From Charina bottae (taxonomy: Eukaryota > Chordata > Lepidosauria > Squamata > Charinaidae), in assembly GCA_023362775.1 (NCBI GenBank), contig JALMGJ010000012.1, positions 26,443,001 through 26,507,000 of the forward strand: a stretch of 64,000 bases of DNA. The letters run 5' to 3'. A program made the translations under genes and the position numbers. Below, in pieces: positions 1 to 10,621 of the stretch (positions within the stretch are counted from its first letter, which is position 1; each line of letters begins with the position of its first letter). The notes beneath the pieces were generated by a model. That model did not search any database and had not been told where the DNA came from. It saw only the letters and a program-made list of their open reading frames with translations.

Positions 1-688
1 CTTTTTGCGTCATAGCATACATCTTGGGTTTGGGGAAAGGTGCCCCAGGGATGAGGTCAATGGTTGCGTCTGACTGCCTATGGGGGGGTTCCTGCTCACA
101 TTCTCTTTTGTCAAATACCTCTGCTACTGAAAGGTATTTCTCCGGGATTGCGTTGGAGAGTGTGCTATCACCTTTATTCCTCTCCCCCTCTTCCAATTCC
201 AACTCTGTTGCCCCCAACTCAACGCAGTCCGGTGGGCCGCCCTTGTCCAAGTCCTGATACTTCCCATCTGTAAATTCCAACTCTCCCGAAACCCAATCTA
301 CCTTGGGGTTCCTTGCCCTCAACCATTTTAATCCTAACACAATGGGACGTGTTGCGATGGGAGCCACTAAGAATCGTAATGTCTCCACATGCGTTCCCAA
401 CGTCATTTGGAGTCCTTCAGTGTAAAATTCCACTGGCCCCCCTTTCAGTTCAGACCCATCTAATTGGCAAAATGTGATGGGGGTTTTAAGTTTACACAGG
501 TCCAGACCCATCTTTTTGGCTACATTCGGGTGCATCAAATTCCTCGAACATCCCGAATCTAACATGGCAACTCCCGCATACTGTTTCCGTCCCCTCAGCG
601 TTTTTAACTGTACCTTCAGGTGCATTGTCGGGTTGTTGCGACTACTTCCTTTGCGCCCCTTTGTGGAGGTCTGTCCTGTGGCGCTCAT
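1..688 (-). CDS. Ty3/Gypsy pol, N-terminal part: aspartic protease and start of reverse transcriptase (runs off left edge)
   Basis: Reading the minus strand from the ATG at 688-686, the frame stays open for 229 codons to the window edge. This ATG overlaps the gag stop (sequence TAATG), so pol lies in a different frame, one base back. Residues about 40-48 carry the retropepsin-type active site (LDSGCS, D44-S45-G46). A protease-like body follows, with VLGLKWL near residues 156-162. From about residue 210 the sequence reads IDLIPGAPFPKPK, the conserved lead-in to Ty3/Gypsy reverse transcriptases. The rest of RT, RNase H and integrase would lie left of base 1. In this family pol is cut into protease, RT/RNase H and integrase. 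No stop or frameshift is seen, which suggests a young copy. Expression could use termination-reinitiation at TAATG or frameshifting; this is inference. Confidence 0.9.
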   Translation of the reverse strand, partial: MSATGQTSTKGRKGSSRNNPTMHLKVQLKTLRGRKQYAGVAMLDSGCSRNLMHPNVAKKMGLDLCKLKTPITFCQLDGSELKGGPVEFYTEGLQMTLGTHVETLRFLVAPIATRPIVLGLKWLRARNPKVDWVSGELEFTDGKYQDLDKGGPPDCVELGATELELEEGERNKGDSTLSNAIPEKYLSVAEVFDKRECEQEPPHRQSDATIDLIPGAPFPKPKMYAMTQK

Positions 689-2085
689 TAGAACAGACCC
701 GGCTCATTTCCCGCCGTCTGGATTTCGAAATCGGAGTCCTCGCTATCTTCTTCTAGGTCCGGGTTCTGCCAATGGTGCACTGTTGCCGCCGCTGCTCCTT
801 TTCCTTTAGTGTGTGTTGTCTTTGGGTTACTTTTGTCTGTTGCCTTTTTCCCCGGAGGTTGTTCCTTAGCGTTCATTCTCCCCTGGGGGCAAGCGCTAAT
901 TCGATGTCCCTCCTTCCCGCAGCGAAAGCATAGTCTCTCTTTAGTCCGGCGATCCTTCTCCTCCTCCCAACTCCGCTGTTTCGCATGCGTACGGGTTTGA
1001 TTTGTGAAATTACCCTCGTTCCTCTGTCTAAATTGCAGTTTTCTGATACTTTGCAACTGTAACCTGTTGCTCTCGATTTTCCCGGCTAATTGGATCCACC
1101 CCTCTAGAGTTCCAGGGTCATCTCTGTCCAATGCCTTTTCCAATAGGTCCTGTTTTAGGCCATATTGAAAGTGTTCTATCTTTATTGATTCCGGCCATTC
1201 CGGCAGATAGGATAATAATCTTTTAAAGTCCATAGCATATTCAGCTACTGTCCTAGTTCCCTGCCTTAAGTTCCGGAGACGCGCCCTGGCTGAGACTTTG
1301 GTCAGCGTGTCTTCAAACCGTTTCCGGAGGGCATACATGAACTCTTGGAAGTCCAGTAGTTCCCTAGCCCTCCTGTCGTGAAGTGTTACTAGCCAGTCCC
1401 CTGCCTCACCTTCCAGAAAACTGGAGACGTATCTGATTTTGCTCTCTTCCGTTCGGAAGGTGTATTCGTATTCGCTCATGAACCCTTGTACGTGAGTCAA
1501 GAAGCATGCTAAATTCTTGGGATTGCCGTTGAATTTCATTTTTAATTCACCTATTCCAAATGGTGTATGTGCCCCCCCTGGGGTCATGAACTGGTAGTAT
1601 GGCGGGGTCCTGGGTGCTCTGTTGCAGGGGTGAAATTCTTCCTCCTCCTCCTCCTCACTTTCGATGTCTCCCTCACCTTCGGGTAGCCCCAGTCTCTGTT
1701 CCCGCCCTCTGGGTTTATCTAAATTGTCCATTAATTTCTCAAAGGCAGCGCCCAATGAGTCCATTTTATTCATCAGAATTCCTATATTTAACTGCACATT
1801 GGACATCTGTTCCTCCAACCTTACGATGCGCTGGGTTGGGGTGACCTTCTTCTGGTTTCCTTTTGTCCCTTTCTGCGCTAGCCCTTCGCCTACAGCTATG
1901 GACCATCCCGCTAGCCTTGGTTCGGTGCTGCTTAGAGGAATGGGGGTTTTCGTTACCTCTATGTGGTTTTGCTTCTTCTGAGCTTTCTTGCCCTCCCGCT
2001 CACTGGCAACTCCCTCCATCGTCTGGGTGCTTGTTGAGCTGGGTCCGGCTTCGTCGCTCACTCCTGCCGCCTCTACCAATTCCAT
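688..2085 (-). CDS. Ty3/Gypsy gag polyprotein, apparently intact
   Basis: This is a 465-codon ORF. It has a charged N-terminal region, a short heptad-like stretch (about residues 84-122), an acidic run (residues 143-150), a retrotransposon gag/capsid-like domain (about residues 170-345, including FLEGEAGDWL and FKRLLSYLPEWP), a basic segment, and one CX2CX4HX4C zinc knuckle (C386, C389, H394, C399). Gag forms the cytoplasmic particle and the knuckle binds element RNA. The length and single knuckle fit vertebrate Ty3/Gypsy elements. The start was chosen as the first ATG of the open frame. The stop overlaps the pol ATG. It lies in a DYM intron, antisense to the gene. A domesticated gag-derived host gene is possible but unlikely, because pol and a putative LTR flank it. 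Confidence 0.9.
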   Translation of the reverse strand: MELVEAAGVSDEAGPSSTSTQTMEGVASEREGKKAQKKQNHIEVTKTPIPLSSTEPRLAGWSIAVGEGLAQKGTKGNQKKVTPTQRIVRLEEQMSNVQLNIGILMNKMDSLGAAFEKLMDNLDKPRGREQRLGLPEGEGDIESEEEEEEEFHPCNRAPRTPPYYQFMTPGGAHTPFGIGELKMKFNGNPKNLACFLTHVQGFMSEYEYTFRTEESKIRYVSSFLEGEAGDWLVTLHDRRARELLDFQEFMYALRKRFEDTLTKVSARARLRNLRQGTRTVAEYAMDFKRLLSYLPEWPESIKIEHFQYGLKQDLLEKALDRDDPGTLEGWIQLAGKIESNRLQLQSIRKLQFRQRNEGNFTNQTRTHAKQRSWEEEKDRRTKERLCFRCGKEGHRISACPQGRMNAKEQPPGKKATDKSNPKTTHTKGKGAAAATVHHWQNPDLEEDSEDSDFEIQTAGNEPGLF

Positions 2086-2353
2086 TTCGTGGTCTCTGCT
2101 GGCCGCTTGCTGCTTGGGAGCGCTGGTCGCCGCCGTCGCTTTGCCTCCACGTGGTCTCCGCCGCCTCTTAGATGCTGGGGATCGCCGCCTCTCAGCTGTT
2201 AAAAACGCCTTTGTGCTGCTGCTGCTGCTGCGCCGCCAGCGGCCGGCTGTTAAGGCTCACCGCCTCTCTGCTGCTTGGGGCCGCCGGTTTCCACTGCTGC
2301 TCCCGCTACGCCGCCCCCGCCGGTTTTTGCTGCCGCTCTTCCACCGCCGGTCA

Positions 2354-2685
2354 GCTGCTTGGGAACGCCGGTTTTTGCTGCCGCTCTTCCGCCGCCGGTC
2401 AGCTGCTTGGGAACGCCGGGTTTGCTGCCGCTCTACCGCCGCCGGTCAGCTGCTTGGGAACGCCGGTTTTTGCTGCCGCTCTTCCGCCGCCGGTCAGCTG
2501 CTTGGGAACGCCGGTTTTTGCTGCCGCTCTTCCGCCGCCGGTCAGCTGCTTGGGAACGCTGGGTTTGCTGCTGCTCTACCGCCGCCGGTCAGCTGCTTGG
2601 GAACGCCGGGTTTGCTGCTGCTCTACCGCCGCCGGTCAGCTGCTTGGGCTCCGCTGCTCAGCTGTTGGGGATGCCTCTTTTGCTT
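2354..2685. repeat. 47/48-bp GC-rich minisatellite in the Gypsy leader
   Basis: Units begin with GCTGCTTGGG at 2354, 2402, 2449, 2497, 2545, 2592 and 2639, so spacings alternate between 48 and 47 bp. The two unit types differ mainly at GCCGGTTTTTG versus GCCGGGTTTG. Related degenerate units extend on both sides (about 2100-2740). The array lies between the putative LTR and the gag start, so it would be part of the element's 5' untranslated leader. Long + strand ORFs across it are repeat artefacts. Confidence 0.9.
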
Positions 2686-2801
2686 CTGTTCTGCCGCCGC
2701 CGCTCAGCTGCTTGCTGCTCCGCTGCTGGGGAAAGCCGTTTTCTCTGAAACTTTTTCCCCCCCGGGTCTCTGCCCAGTGTACATAAAAGCCGGTCTCAAC
2801 C

Positions 2802-3010
2802 ATGAAGCTTCCCGGGAAAACCGGTTTGTTTTGCATCTTTTTTTTTTGTTTTGCATCCGTCTAGCTGTTTGGCAGAGATCTGCCGATCTCTGACAGGTTT
2901 TGGTTCTCTCAGAGGTTCAGCTTCTACCTGTAGGGCACCTGACTATTGAAGGCTGAGCTTAGCTTATATACCAACCATGTTAATCCTCCTTAATGTACAG
3001 TAGTTAAGCA
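2802..3010 (-). repeat. Putative 5' LTR of the minus-strand Gypsy element
   Basis: On the minus strand the segment runs from TGCTTAAC (3010) to a CA at 2802 that is followed by TGGTTGAGACC, a possible primer-binding site. It has a TATA-like box (TATATAAG at 2970-2963). The short length, TG...CA ends and position upstream of gag fit an LTR. The 3' LTR is outside the window, so the borders cannot be proved by comparison and remain inference. Confidence 0.4.
2963..2970 (-). promoter_or_regulatory. TATA-like box in putative Gypsy LTR
   Basis: TATATAAG on the minus strand, about 880 bp upstream of the gag start and inside the putative LTR. It could place transcription start near 2935-2940. No other support. 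Confidence 0.35.
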
Positions 3011-3092
3011 TTTCATTCAAATATAAACAATAAAAATGCCAAATCTGGAAAAGCTGCTTCTTCAGCCTGTAGTGAGTTTCAGTTTTCAGGTA

Positions 3093-3529
3093 CAGGTAGT
3101 CCTTGCTTAACAACTACAATTGGGACCAGCAACTCCATCACTAAGCGACGTGGTCATTAAGTGAGATATCACGTGACAGCAACAGGCTTATGACCTCACT
3201 TCTGCCACAGTTGTTAAAGGAAGCATCACATGACCCAACAGGCTTATGGCCTCACTTCCACCATGGTTGTTAAGCAAGACATCATGTGACACAACTTGTG
3301 ATTTTATTGCCGGCTTCTCTATTGACTCTGCTTGTCAGAAGCTGGCTGTGAAACACGCAAATGGCAATCATTTGACTGCGGGACCAAATGCCCGGCGGTT
3401 GCGAAGTGCCCAAATCATGATCACGTTACCGTGGGAATGCTGCAGTGGTTATAAGTGCGAGTACCGGTCGTAAAGTTACTTCTTCAGCACATTCATAACT
3501 TCAAATGATTGTTAAGCGAGGACTACCTG
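3093..3529. mobile_element. TA-flanked MITE, copy 1
   Basis: Starts CAGGTAGTCC and ends GGACTACCTG, a 10-bp inverted terminal match that extends imperfectly (TTGCTTAACAA versus TTGTTAAGCGA-type ends). TA lies on each side (3091-3092 and 3530-3531). The interior has recurrent 'ttaag' and 'catgtgac' motifs and no coding capacity. The 5532-5979 element has the same ends and interior. TA flanks suggest mobilisation by a Tc1/mariner-type transposase (inference). Confidence 0.8.
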
Positions 3530-3640
3530 TATACCTGTTTCAAAAGTATCCATTATCCACCTGGATTATAAAAGTCATTATTTCTACTTTGAGTCTCAGT
3601 GGATAGCAGAACCAAGCTGGCCTTGTCTTATATAGTCATT

Positions 3641-3705
3641 AAGCTAGGTTGAGCATGGTTTGTTCTTGGATGGGAGACCTCTATAGAATACTTGGCTGTA
3701 AGCTA
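3641..3705 (+). repeat. 5S rRNA-derived fragment (pseudogene or 5S-headed SINE remnant)
   Basis: The stretch contains the 5S-like core CTTGGATGGGAGACC (3665-3679), preceded by an AAGCT...GGTT segment and followed by a diverged match to the 5S 3' end (GAATACTTGGCTGTAAGCT). This covers roughly the 3' half of 5S rRNA, including the internal promoter side. The 5' half is missing or unrecognisable. It is either a 5S pseudogene or the head of a SINE3-type element. Confidence 0.7.
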
Positions 3706-3884
3706 GATTGGGAAACCCAAAAGAAAAAACACATTGTGGAAGAGGACAGTCTTAAACCACTTTCATAATTGTTGCCAGGAAAATTACACAGTTCTGTCCA
3801 TGCAGACACTAGGAATCAAGCTGGACTCAAATGAAACTCATTGTATCCCATCCCAAGTAACATTAAGATGCATTTTCCTTAGCG

Positions 3885-5421
3885 CAGGAGTCGGCAAACT
3901 TTTTTATGCCAGGAGCCATTTTGACATGCTCGAGGACATTTTGACATGCTCGAGGGCCAGGGGGTGGGGTTTGCGGGCGGGAGCCAATCACGTGGAAGGG
4001 GGCGGGGTTTGCGGGCGGGAGCCAATCACGTGGAAGGGGGCGGGGTTTGGGGGCGGGAGCCAATCGCGTGGAAGGGTAAGATACAGGGCTGCGCTGCCGC
4101 TTGGCCAGCCGCCCCGGCCCTCGCTCACCTTCCATGGCCGGTCCTCGCGGGCCGCCAGCGACACTCCCGTCCCGCTGCACCCCAGCCGGAGCGCCCGAGT
4201 GCCAGGCGGGCAGCTCCGCCCGCACGCCTTCCCTGGCCGGTCCTCGCGGGCCGCCGGCGATGCTCCCGTCCCGCTGCACCCCAGCCGGAGCGCCCAAGTG
4301 CTCCCAGCCCGATCGGAATCTGGAGCATCTCGGTAAAAAGGGCGCTCCCCAAACGATGTAAAACCGTCCTACAGCGCTGGATAGGATACGGCGGCGCGTT
4401 TCACGCCGGCACGATTTCTGATAGCCATTTCACATCAGGCGTATCTTTAAAAAGGGGAGGGTGGTCGGGGGGGGGGAGATGGAGGAACCACGCACATAAA
4501 GCAATCCCAAGGGAACTTGGAAGAGAAGAAGCGGGGGGGGGACTCGGAGGCTGTTTCCAAAGACCCGCGTTCACCCCTCAAAGCAAAGCATCGCCTGGAC
4601 AGGAACGGGGAGCAAAGCTTTCAGGCCTCACGCGCCCTGCGCGTGTGCTTGAGGGAAAATGAGATTATCTTTCACCAGGGTGCAAACCCAGAGCACACGA
4701 GGCGAAGGGAAAGCCGAGCCGCGCGCTCCTCTCCACCCCGGCCGCCTCTGCCCGGCTCAGCTTTGTTTCCTCGGCGCACGCCTCCGGAGAAGCAGCCCTG
4801 CGCTCCCTGAAACGGGCCGGCCCTTCGGATCCTATCCAACGGGACGCACACAACCCCCCTCCTTTCATTTAAATTCGCGATCAAAACGCGGCAACGAGAG
4901 GGAAGCAGAGGCGAGAAGCCACGATTGCCCCCAGCGGCTCCCGCAACGCGAAAGTGGGCTTGTTTTGTTCTTTCGCCCTCCCACTAACAACAAATCTCAC
5001 CACATTAACTCTTCGGATATTTCCCCCGTAGGGCTGCTCGCCCAGCGGGTTGAATGTGGCGTCTCTTCTGGGCTATATTATTAATAATAAAAATATTATT
5101 ATTATAAGGCCCAGATCACACACCCCTTGGATGTGAGCTCCGCCCGCGTGCCTCGCCCAGACATGCCGCCAGCAGCAGTAGCAGCTCCCAAGGCACGCCG
5201 GTCCCTCCTCCGTCGAAGGGAGCGGCAGAGAGCCCCGCGGGCTGTGCACGAGGTGTGGGCGGCTGCGGGTGGCCCCGGCCTTGGAGAGCGAGAGCGCGTA
5301 AGAGTTTGGGGGCGGGATCCAATCGCGTGGAAGGGGCGGGGGTGAGTTCAGCTGCGGAAGAGCCACACTCAAGGGGCCAAAGAGCCGCATGTGGCTCGCG
5401 AGCCGCAGTTTCCGACCCTTG
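3885..5421. mobile_element. Non-autonomous hAT element, GC-rich, copy 1
   Basis: Ends are CAGGAGTCGGCAAAC and ...TTTCCGACCCTTG. It is flanked by an exact 8-bp target duplication CCTTAGCG (3877-3884 and 5422-5429), the hAT hallmark. Both ends match the 51058-52775 element. The interior (1537 bp total) is CpG-rich and has no transposase. It contains three 38-bp promoter-like units (3960-4078), a two-copy repeat of about 100 bp (about 4135-4297), and unrelated CpG-rich DNA (about 4300-5130) absent from the other copy. Long ORFs here are composition artefacts. Confidence 0.93.
3960..4078. promoter_or_regulatory. Three 38-bp tandem units with GC box, CCAAT and CACGTG/CGCGTG motifs
   Basis: GCCAATC begins at 3983, 4021 and 4059, exactly 38 bp apart. 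Each unit combines a GC-box-like GGGGCGGGG or close variant, a CCAAT box, and a CACGTG E-box (CGCGTG in the third). These are known binding motifs for Sp1, NF-Y and USF-type factors. Promoter activity is inference. Confidence 0.5.
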
Positions 5422-5531
5422 CCTTAGCGCATATAGGAGCTTTGCAGTTTGTTCCAGAAGAGGAAAAGACATGTGCCTACATCTGTCAAAATATAGCCAG
5501 CCTCTTCAAGCCTCAAGTCTAATCCTAACTA

Positions 5532-5979
5532 CAGGTAGTCCTTGTTTAACAACCACAATTGAGACCGGAATTTTGGTTGCTAAGTGAAGTAGTAATTAAG
5601 CGAATCTGACCCGATTTTATGACCTTTTTGCAGCAGTCGTTAAGCAAATCACCGCAGTCGTTAAGTGAGCCATGTGGTTGTTAGGTGAATTACGCAGTTC
5701 CCCATTGATTTTGCTTGCCAAAAGCCAGCTGGGAAGGATGAAAATGGCGATCATGTGACCATGGGAAGCTGCAACAGTCATATAAAAATAGTAAAGGCCA
5801 GATATAAAATAAATAAAATAAAATAAATGTGAACCGGTTGCCAAGTACCCAAATTGTGATCACATGACCGTGGGGACACTGCGACGGTTGTGTGAGGACC
5901 AGTTGTAAGTCAGTTTTTTCAGCACCATTGTAAGTCTGAACCATCACTAAACGAATGGTCATTAAGTGAGGACTACCTG
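5532..5979. mobile_element. TA-flanked MITE, copy 2
   Basis: Same family as 3093-3529: starts CAGGTAGTCC, ends GGACTACCTG, with TA on both sides (5530-5531, 5980-5981). The interior repeats the family's 'gttaag' and 'gatcatgtgacc' motifs. It is non-coding. The interior ATAAA run at about 5806-5826 is a local expansion absent from copy 1. Confidence 0.85.
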
Positions 5980-5981
5980 TA

Positions 5982-8900
5982 GTCTTTGTAAAGTTTGAAG
6001 AATGTATCCAGTTCTCTGAGTAAAGTGGATTGATCTATTAAGCATATGAACCAAACTCACAAAGTAATCTCTTTGAGAGTCCAGTTGTGATACATCTGTG
6101 AACATGGCTGGTTTCCCTTCTTCCTTAGAACACCCTTAGACTGAACATTTGTTTGCCTCCTATGCAGATTTGATTGTATGGCATGGAAATGTCAGGAGCA
6201 TTTAGCATCCTTCCCGGGAATCCGAACTCCAAATAATTTCAGATATGTAGTTTCTGGGTGAGATGCTTTCCTCTTTCTCCAGCTAATACTCCCTCAAGAG
6301 CTGATGAAAGCCCCCTTCCCCAGTTTAGATTCATCTTAGATTTGCCTATGGTAAATAAAAAGCAGCTGCACGTTTCAGGATCTAACTCTTGAAAAACCTT
6401 AAACCCCTCAAGCATCATCTGGAAATAATATAGCTGGTAAAACAAAGCTAAGAAGAAAAAGCAGTGTTTGTTTTATGTGGGATGAATGACTTTAGTTGGG
6501 GTCCTTCTAATTTGGCCATTAGGAGGGTTATTAAAAAGGAATATTACAAAGGTGGTTTCCAGAAAAAGATTGTTTTTGTTCTATCTTGTTATTATATTTG
6601 ATTATAGCCAAAGCAGTAAGTACTTTATAAATAGCCCTTCATTTCATTCCCCCAGCAGAGAAGCAAAAGACCAGTAATCTTACTGTCTTTATGCATTGGT
6701 AGATGCTAAATTGCTCCCTTATATTACTTTAGTTCCTTAAAGCAAATTGTATTTTAGAAGTCATATTTAATTTCCCCTTACATGTTTTGGCATGTGCACT
6801 GTGTTGCTGAATGATAGCACAACTGCATTAGCTGTCTTTTAAATGAACTAAACATTTAAAAGTTTTAGGGCAAATATTATACCTTTTGAGGGAGCCCTAT
6901 GATTTTCAGTATATTTAGGTTCTAAACAATATGTTGCCAACATTTGTCGGGGGTTACTGAAGAGAGAGCTGTAGGCTCGCTATCTTCAAGAAGTCCTATC
7001 AAGGACTGTGGGATGCCTGGGCAAATGTGAATGCAGCTGAAGAGTTAAAATGCTAATAATTTTAACATTTTTTCAAAAGAAAATGTTGATGGGATGTAGC
7101 CATCCCATAACCAGTGGCCCACCTTTCAAAACCATTTCATAACCAGTGGCCCACAAATAACGGGCAATCATTCAAATGCTGTGAGGGTGGGCATTCCTCC
7201 TCCTCCTCCTCTGGACTGAGAATGTCATCCCTGAGCTGGTCAGAGCTAGAATCGGTAGGGGAAGATTATTTCTGATGTATTTAGCTGTATAGATGGAAAA
7301 GAGGCTCCAAGAGTTATGTAGGAAACTAGAATCTGATGCACTTTAAGAGTATCTCAAGCATGCAGTAGATGTGTAGTTATGATCTAGATTTCAGCTGTGA
7401 AATAAGGGAGAGGAACTCAGCTCTCTGGTTAAGACAGGTCTCTGTTCTTTGCATCTGTTGAGTGACATATTATAGCTGCTTTGTCTGAATTTACTCAAGA
7501 TGAGCTGAGACCAACCACATATAAGAGTTTGAGATGGTGGTTTTGGTCAGCGAAACGCTATTCACTGAAAACGAAACTAGAACAATGTACTCATTTTCTC
7601 ATCGTCTACCAGTTATTCCAGTAGCTTTAAGTATCCACTTGTGGTTGAGGGGGAAATGTTTTAGAGGTAGCATTTCTAACAATTTATTTGTGAGGAAGAT
7701 GCATGAGCTGAGTGAGTTAATGCATGAGATTTGCATCTGATTATTAGCCAGATTTTTAACTGAATGATGATATAGAGAGTTAAGTCAGTATAAGAAAGGC
7801 CTTCTTCAGATGCTGCTTTGCAAGATATATGTTTTGTGTCTCCCAGGTACATGGATTGGCAGATGTTCATTAACATACATACATACACACACACACCAGT
7901 ACATAGAACAACACATAATAGACATACTTTCAGTACCAAAAGAAAAGATAGTATATCACAGCATGTGTATTATCTTTGGGGGCAATCTTGACGTTGAATG
8001 AGGGGGAAATAAAGCTGACATTTCAACTTAGAACAATCCCTTAAGCACACACTCCATGCAGTCCAATCCTAATCCTGTTTGGTGTGCTTCATCATCCTAG
8101 AATCCACAAAAAAGAGGAAAAGTAAGATAATATAACCAGAAACACAAATGTCTAAGCCTGTATAGGGCCCGGTTCCAACTTTCCTACTCACTATCTGTAG
8201 GGTCTTCCTCCTTATCTTTTTCCCACCATTTTGCTGGATTGAGGAGGAAGAACAGAAACAGCACATTGTTTTGCAGCAATTGCACAAAATTTCCCACACA
8301 ATAACTTTTCTACATACTTGCTGTGTGCATGGCCATACTAGCCCGCGTAGGCATGACATGACTGTGCAAATAGCTACCGTGTACACTTGCTGGCCTTCCC
8401 ACGGCACATGGTGGTAGTTGCCATGCTATTCCAAGCAGTGTCAATATATGTCAAAATCCCAGAGTTCAAATTCTGGCCTTTATACCTTTATAGCTTTAGA
8501 CTTCATCTATACAGGCATAAGGGTTCCTTCAAGCCTAGAAATCCCTGGTTCCTATCTCACCGGCTTCATTCCTTATAACTTGCCCAAGGAGGCATCTTGG
8601 ATAGGTTGGTGTGCTGAGGATTAGGCTGGTGTTCGAGCAGCCTTGTTTGGGTCATCAGGGCCGACCAGAGCCAGCTGTTCACATGCCGAGGTTGGGAGAT
8701 TCCTTCATTTAAGGACCTGCCTCAGTGCAGTTCAGCACTCGAACAATGCTCTGTGACAGTCCTGTCTTTTGTGCTTTGTTTCAAGCTGTGGAAGCCTCTA
8801 TGGAGACCTTGACCCTTGCCAAGAACAGACAGTGCTAACTGCTGTGAATTTTGATTGCCAGTAAAACTATTTAGTTTGAACTTGGACAGCAATAAGGCTA

Positions 8901-9284
8901 CAACTTTGACAGTAATAAGACTGCTGACTTACGACCTTGAACTACTGGCTATCGGACTGTAACTTGAATGGCCAGAAGATCTTCCTATAATAAGAGTTTG
9001 AGCTCTTGTTGTTTATTACTACCTGCTCTGAGCAATAATACATAAGCAACAAAGGCCATGAACTTTGAATCCATATTATTCTGGATGGGGTTGGACTCTT
9101 CCAGAAGGAGCAGGTGCAGGATCTGTGGCTTCTCCGGGACTTGGAGATCCTGCTAGAATAGCAGGTGGAGGCCATGGGCAGAAGAACCTTTGGCCAGATA
9201 CAATTGGTATAGTATCTGTACCTGGCAACAATCACCTCACCTCCTCATCTAACACTTGAACTACTGCCTTTAAAAACTATCCAG
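5982..9284. other. DYM intronic DNA, no gene recognised
   Basis: AT-rich sequence with no convincing exon or intact element. It has a short CA-rich microsatellite at about 7876-7897 and a small duplicated motif (CCAGTGGCCCAC) at 7110-7155. The stretch at about 8630-8950 looks repeat-derived (possibly LTR-like) but I cannot assign it. Confidence 0.6.
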
Positions 9285-9560
9285 AAGCTACAGTAGATAC
9301 AAAATGCTCATGTGCTGACAGATAAACATTGGTTAAGCAGAGCAACACCCCTTCTTTGATTAATGTACTGGTTATTGTAGGTTTTCCAGGTACAATTCAA
9401 GGTTCTAGTTATCATCTGTAAAACTCTTTTGGGCCTGGGTCCTAGTTACTTTTGAGATTGTGTTCTCCAAGTTAAGTCTGTCCGTCCTTGAGTCAGAAGG
9501 CATGTTGTGAATTCTTGCTCCCTATGAGGCCAAAGGATTGGGACCAGAAAGTAGGCCTTT
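9285..9560 (+). mobile_element. L2-like LINE fragment, RT C-terminal region, decayed
   Basis: The + strand translation with stops matches the part of the 1101-aa LINE protein that follows RT: KLQ..QNA, then HWL, VQFKVLVI, GLGPSY, and a V..RRH segment. Several stops and frameshifts show it is old. No terminal repeats are expected for LINEs. Confidence 0.75.
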
Positions 9561-10619
9561 TTTGTAGTTTATAAAAAGTTGTGAGATCAGAGTTATAAAA
9601 ATATTAAGAGACAAGCGAACTGAAAGCTTGCAGTAAAAAACGTTGCTTTTTATTTTAAAAACAAAGAACAGTAACTTAGCTTGCTTTCTTCAGCCAAAGA
9701 AAAGCACATGGCTTGATTAACATAGCCCCATACTGAGAGATAACAGCAAGGTAACAAGACAAAAGGCAGATTTACAATTTAAAGCTTTTACCACTACTTG
9801 GCAGTACCTGATTGGACAGGGCTTGACATGTGACCATTCACCTAGGCAACTTATCACTTTATTTGGGAAGAACCATCAGGTAAATCTCTGAATGGCTAAA
9901 CAAATAGACTTTGGGGCACCAGCAATTAACATTCCTGAAGGGGGGAGCTAACATGTGCTCTCCTGGAGCCCACAGAAAAAAACTTTTAGGCTTGGCTTTT
10001 AAAACTAGCCTTCACATTCTTTTAAGATCATAAAAATATATGCAACAGCCTTCTCTGTGGCTGCCCCATTCTTAGGAAACAATGTGCCCCACAAGGTAGG
10101 GATGACCTCTCCTTGTTAACTTTCAGGAAATAAATGTGATTTTCTTTGGAGGGAGGGAGAGAGAAAGGATATTCTAGTTTTTCATTGAATAGATCCCAAT
10201 ACAATTTTTTTCACTGTGTTGGATTGAAGAACTCCATGCTTCTGGATTTTCTTTTCCAACCTTCATGGGATTCTTTTTAAAGTTCTCCTAATCAAGTTTG
10301 CCAGACTTGTCTTGCTTGTCTTTCTGAGTTGCAATCCTCATATCAACAGTCCATCATCCAGAGAATATAGACTATAATCCCCAAAACACAATCTGTCCTG
10401 TATATACTGTTTCCAAAGCCAATTATTCACTTGCAGTATTCAAACACCATCTGAGCCCCCAGGTTCTTCTGCTTTCTTTCCAGAGCTTTGGAGTCTGTGG
10501 TGATATGGTTGTAGCTGCTCTTAGCAATATCATTTGTCCCTACATGGATGGTTAGGCTGTCTGTTACTACATATTATGAGCCTTGTATCTTAGCCTTAGC
10601 CCTGTTCCATTGTATCTTA
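9561..10619. other. Intronic DNA with possible LTR-like stretch, unassigned
   Basis: The minus strand near 9640-9655 has an AATAAA-like signal and a CAACG stretch resembling the polyadenylation end of an LTR, but no matching partner is visible. The remainder is unassigned intronic DNA. Confidence 0.3.
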
Positions 10620-10621
10620 TA

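Noticed and set aside
1988..2893. 301-codon + strand ORF over the Gypsy leader
   Set aside because: Translation is the 47/48-bp minisatellite read antisense to gag; low complexity.
8069..8407. 112-codon minus-strand ORF
   Set aside because: Cysteine-rich reading without recognisable domain or exon borders; chance ORF in intronic DNA.
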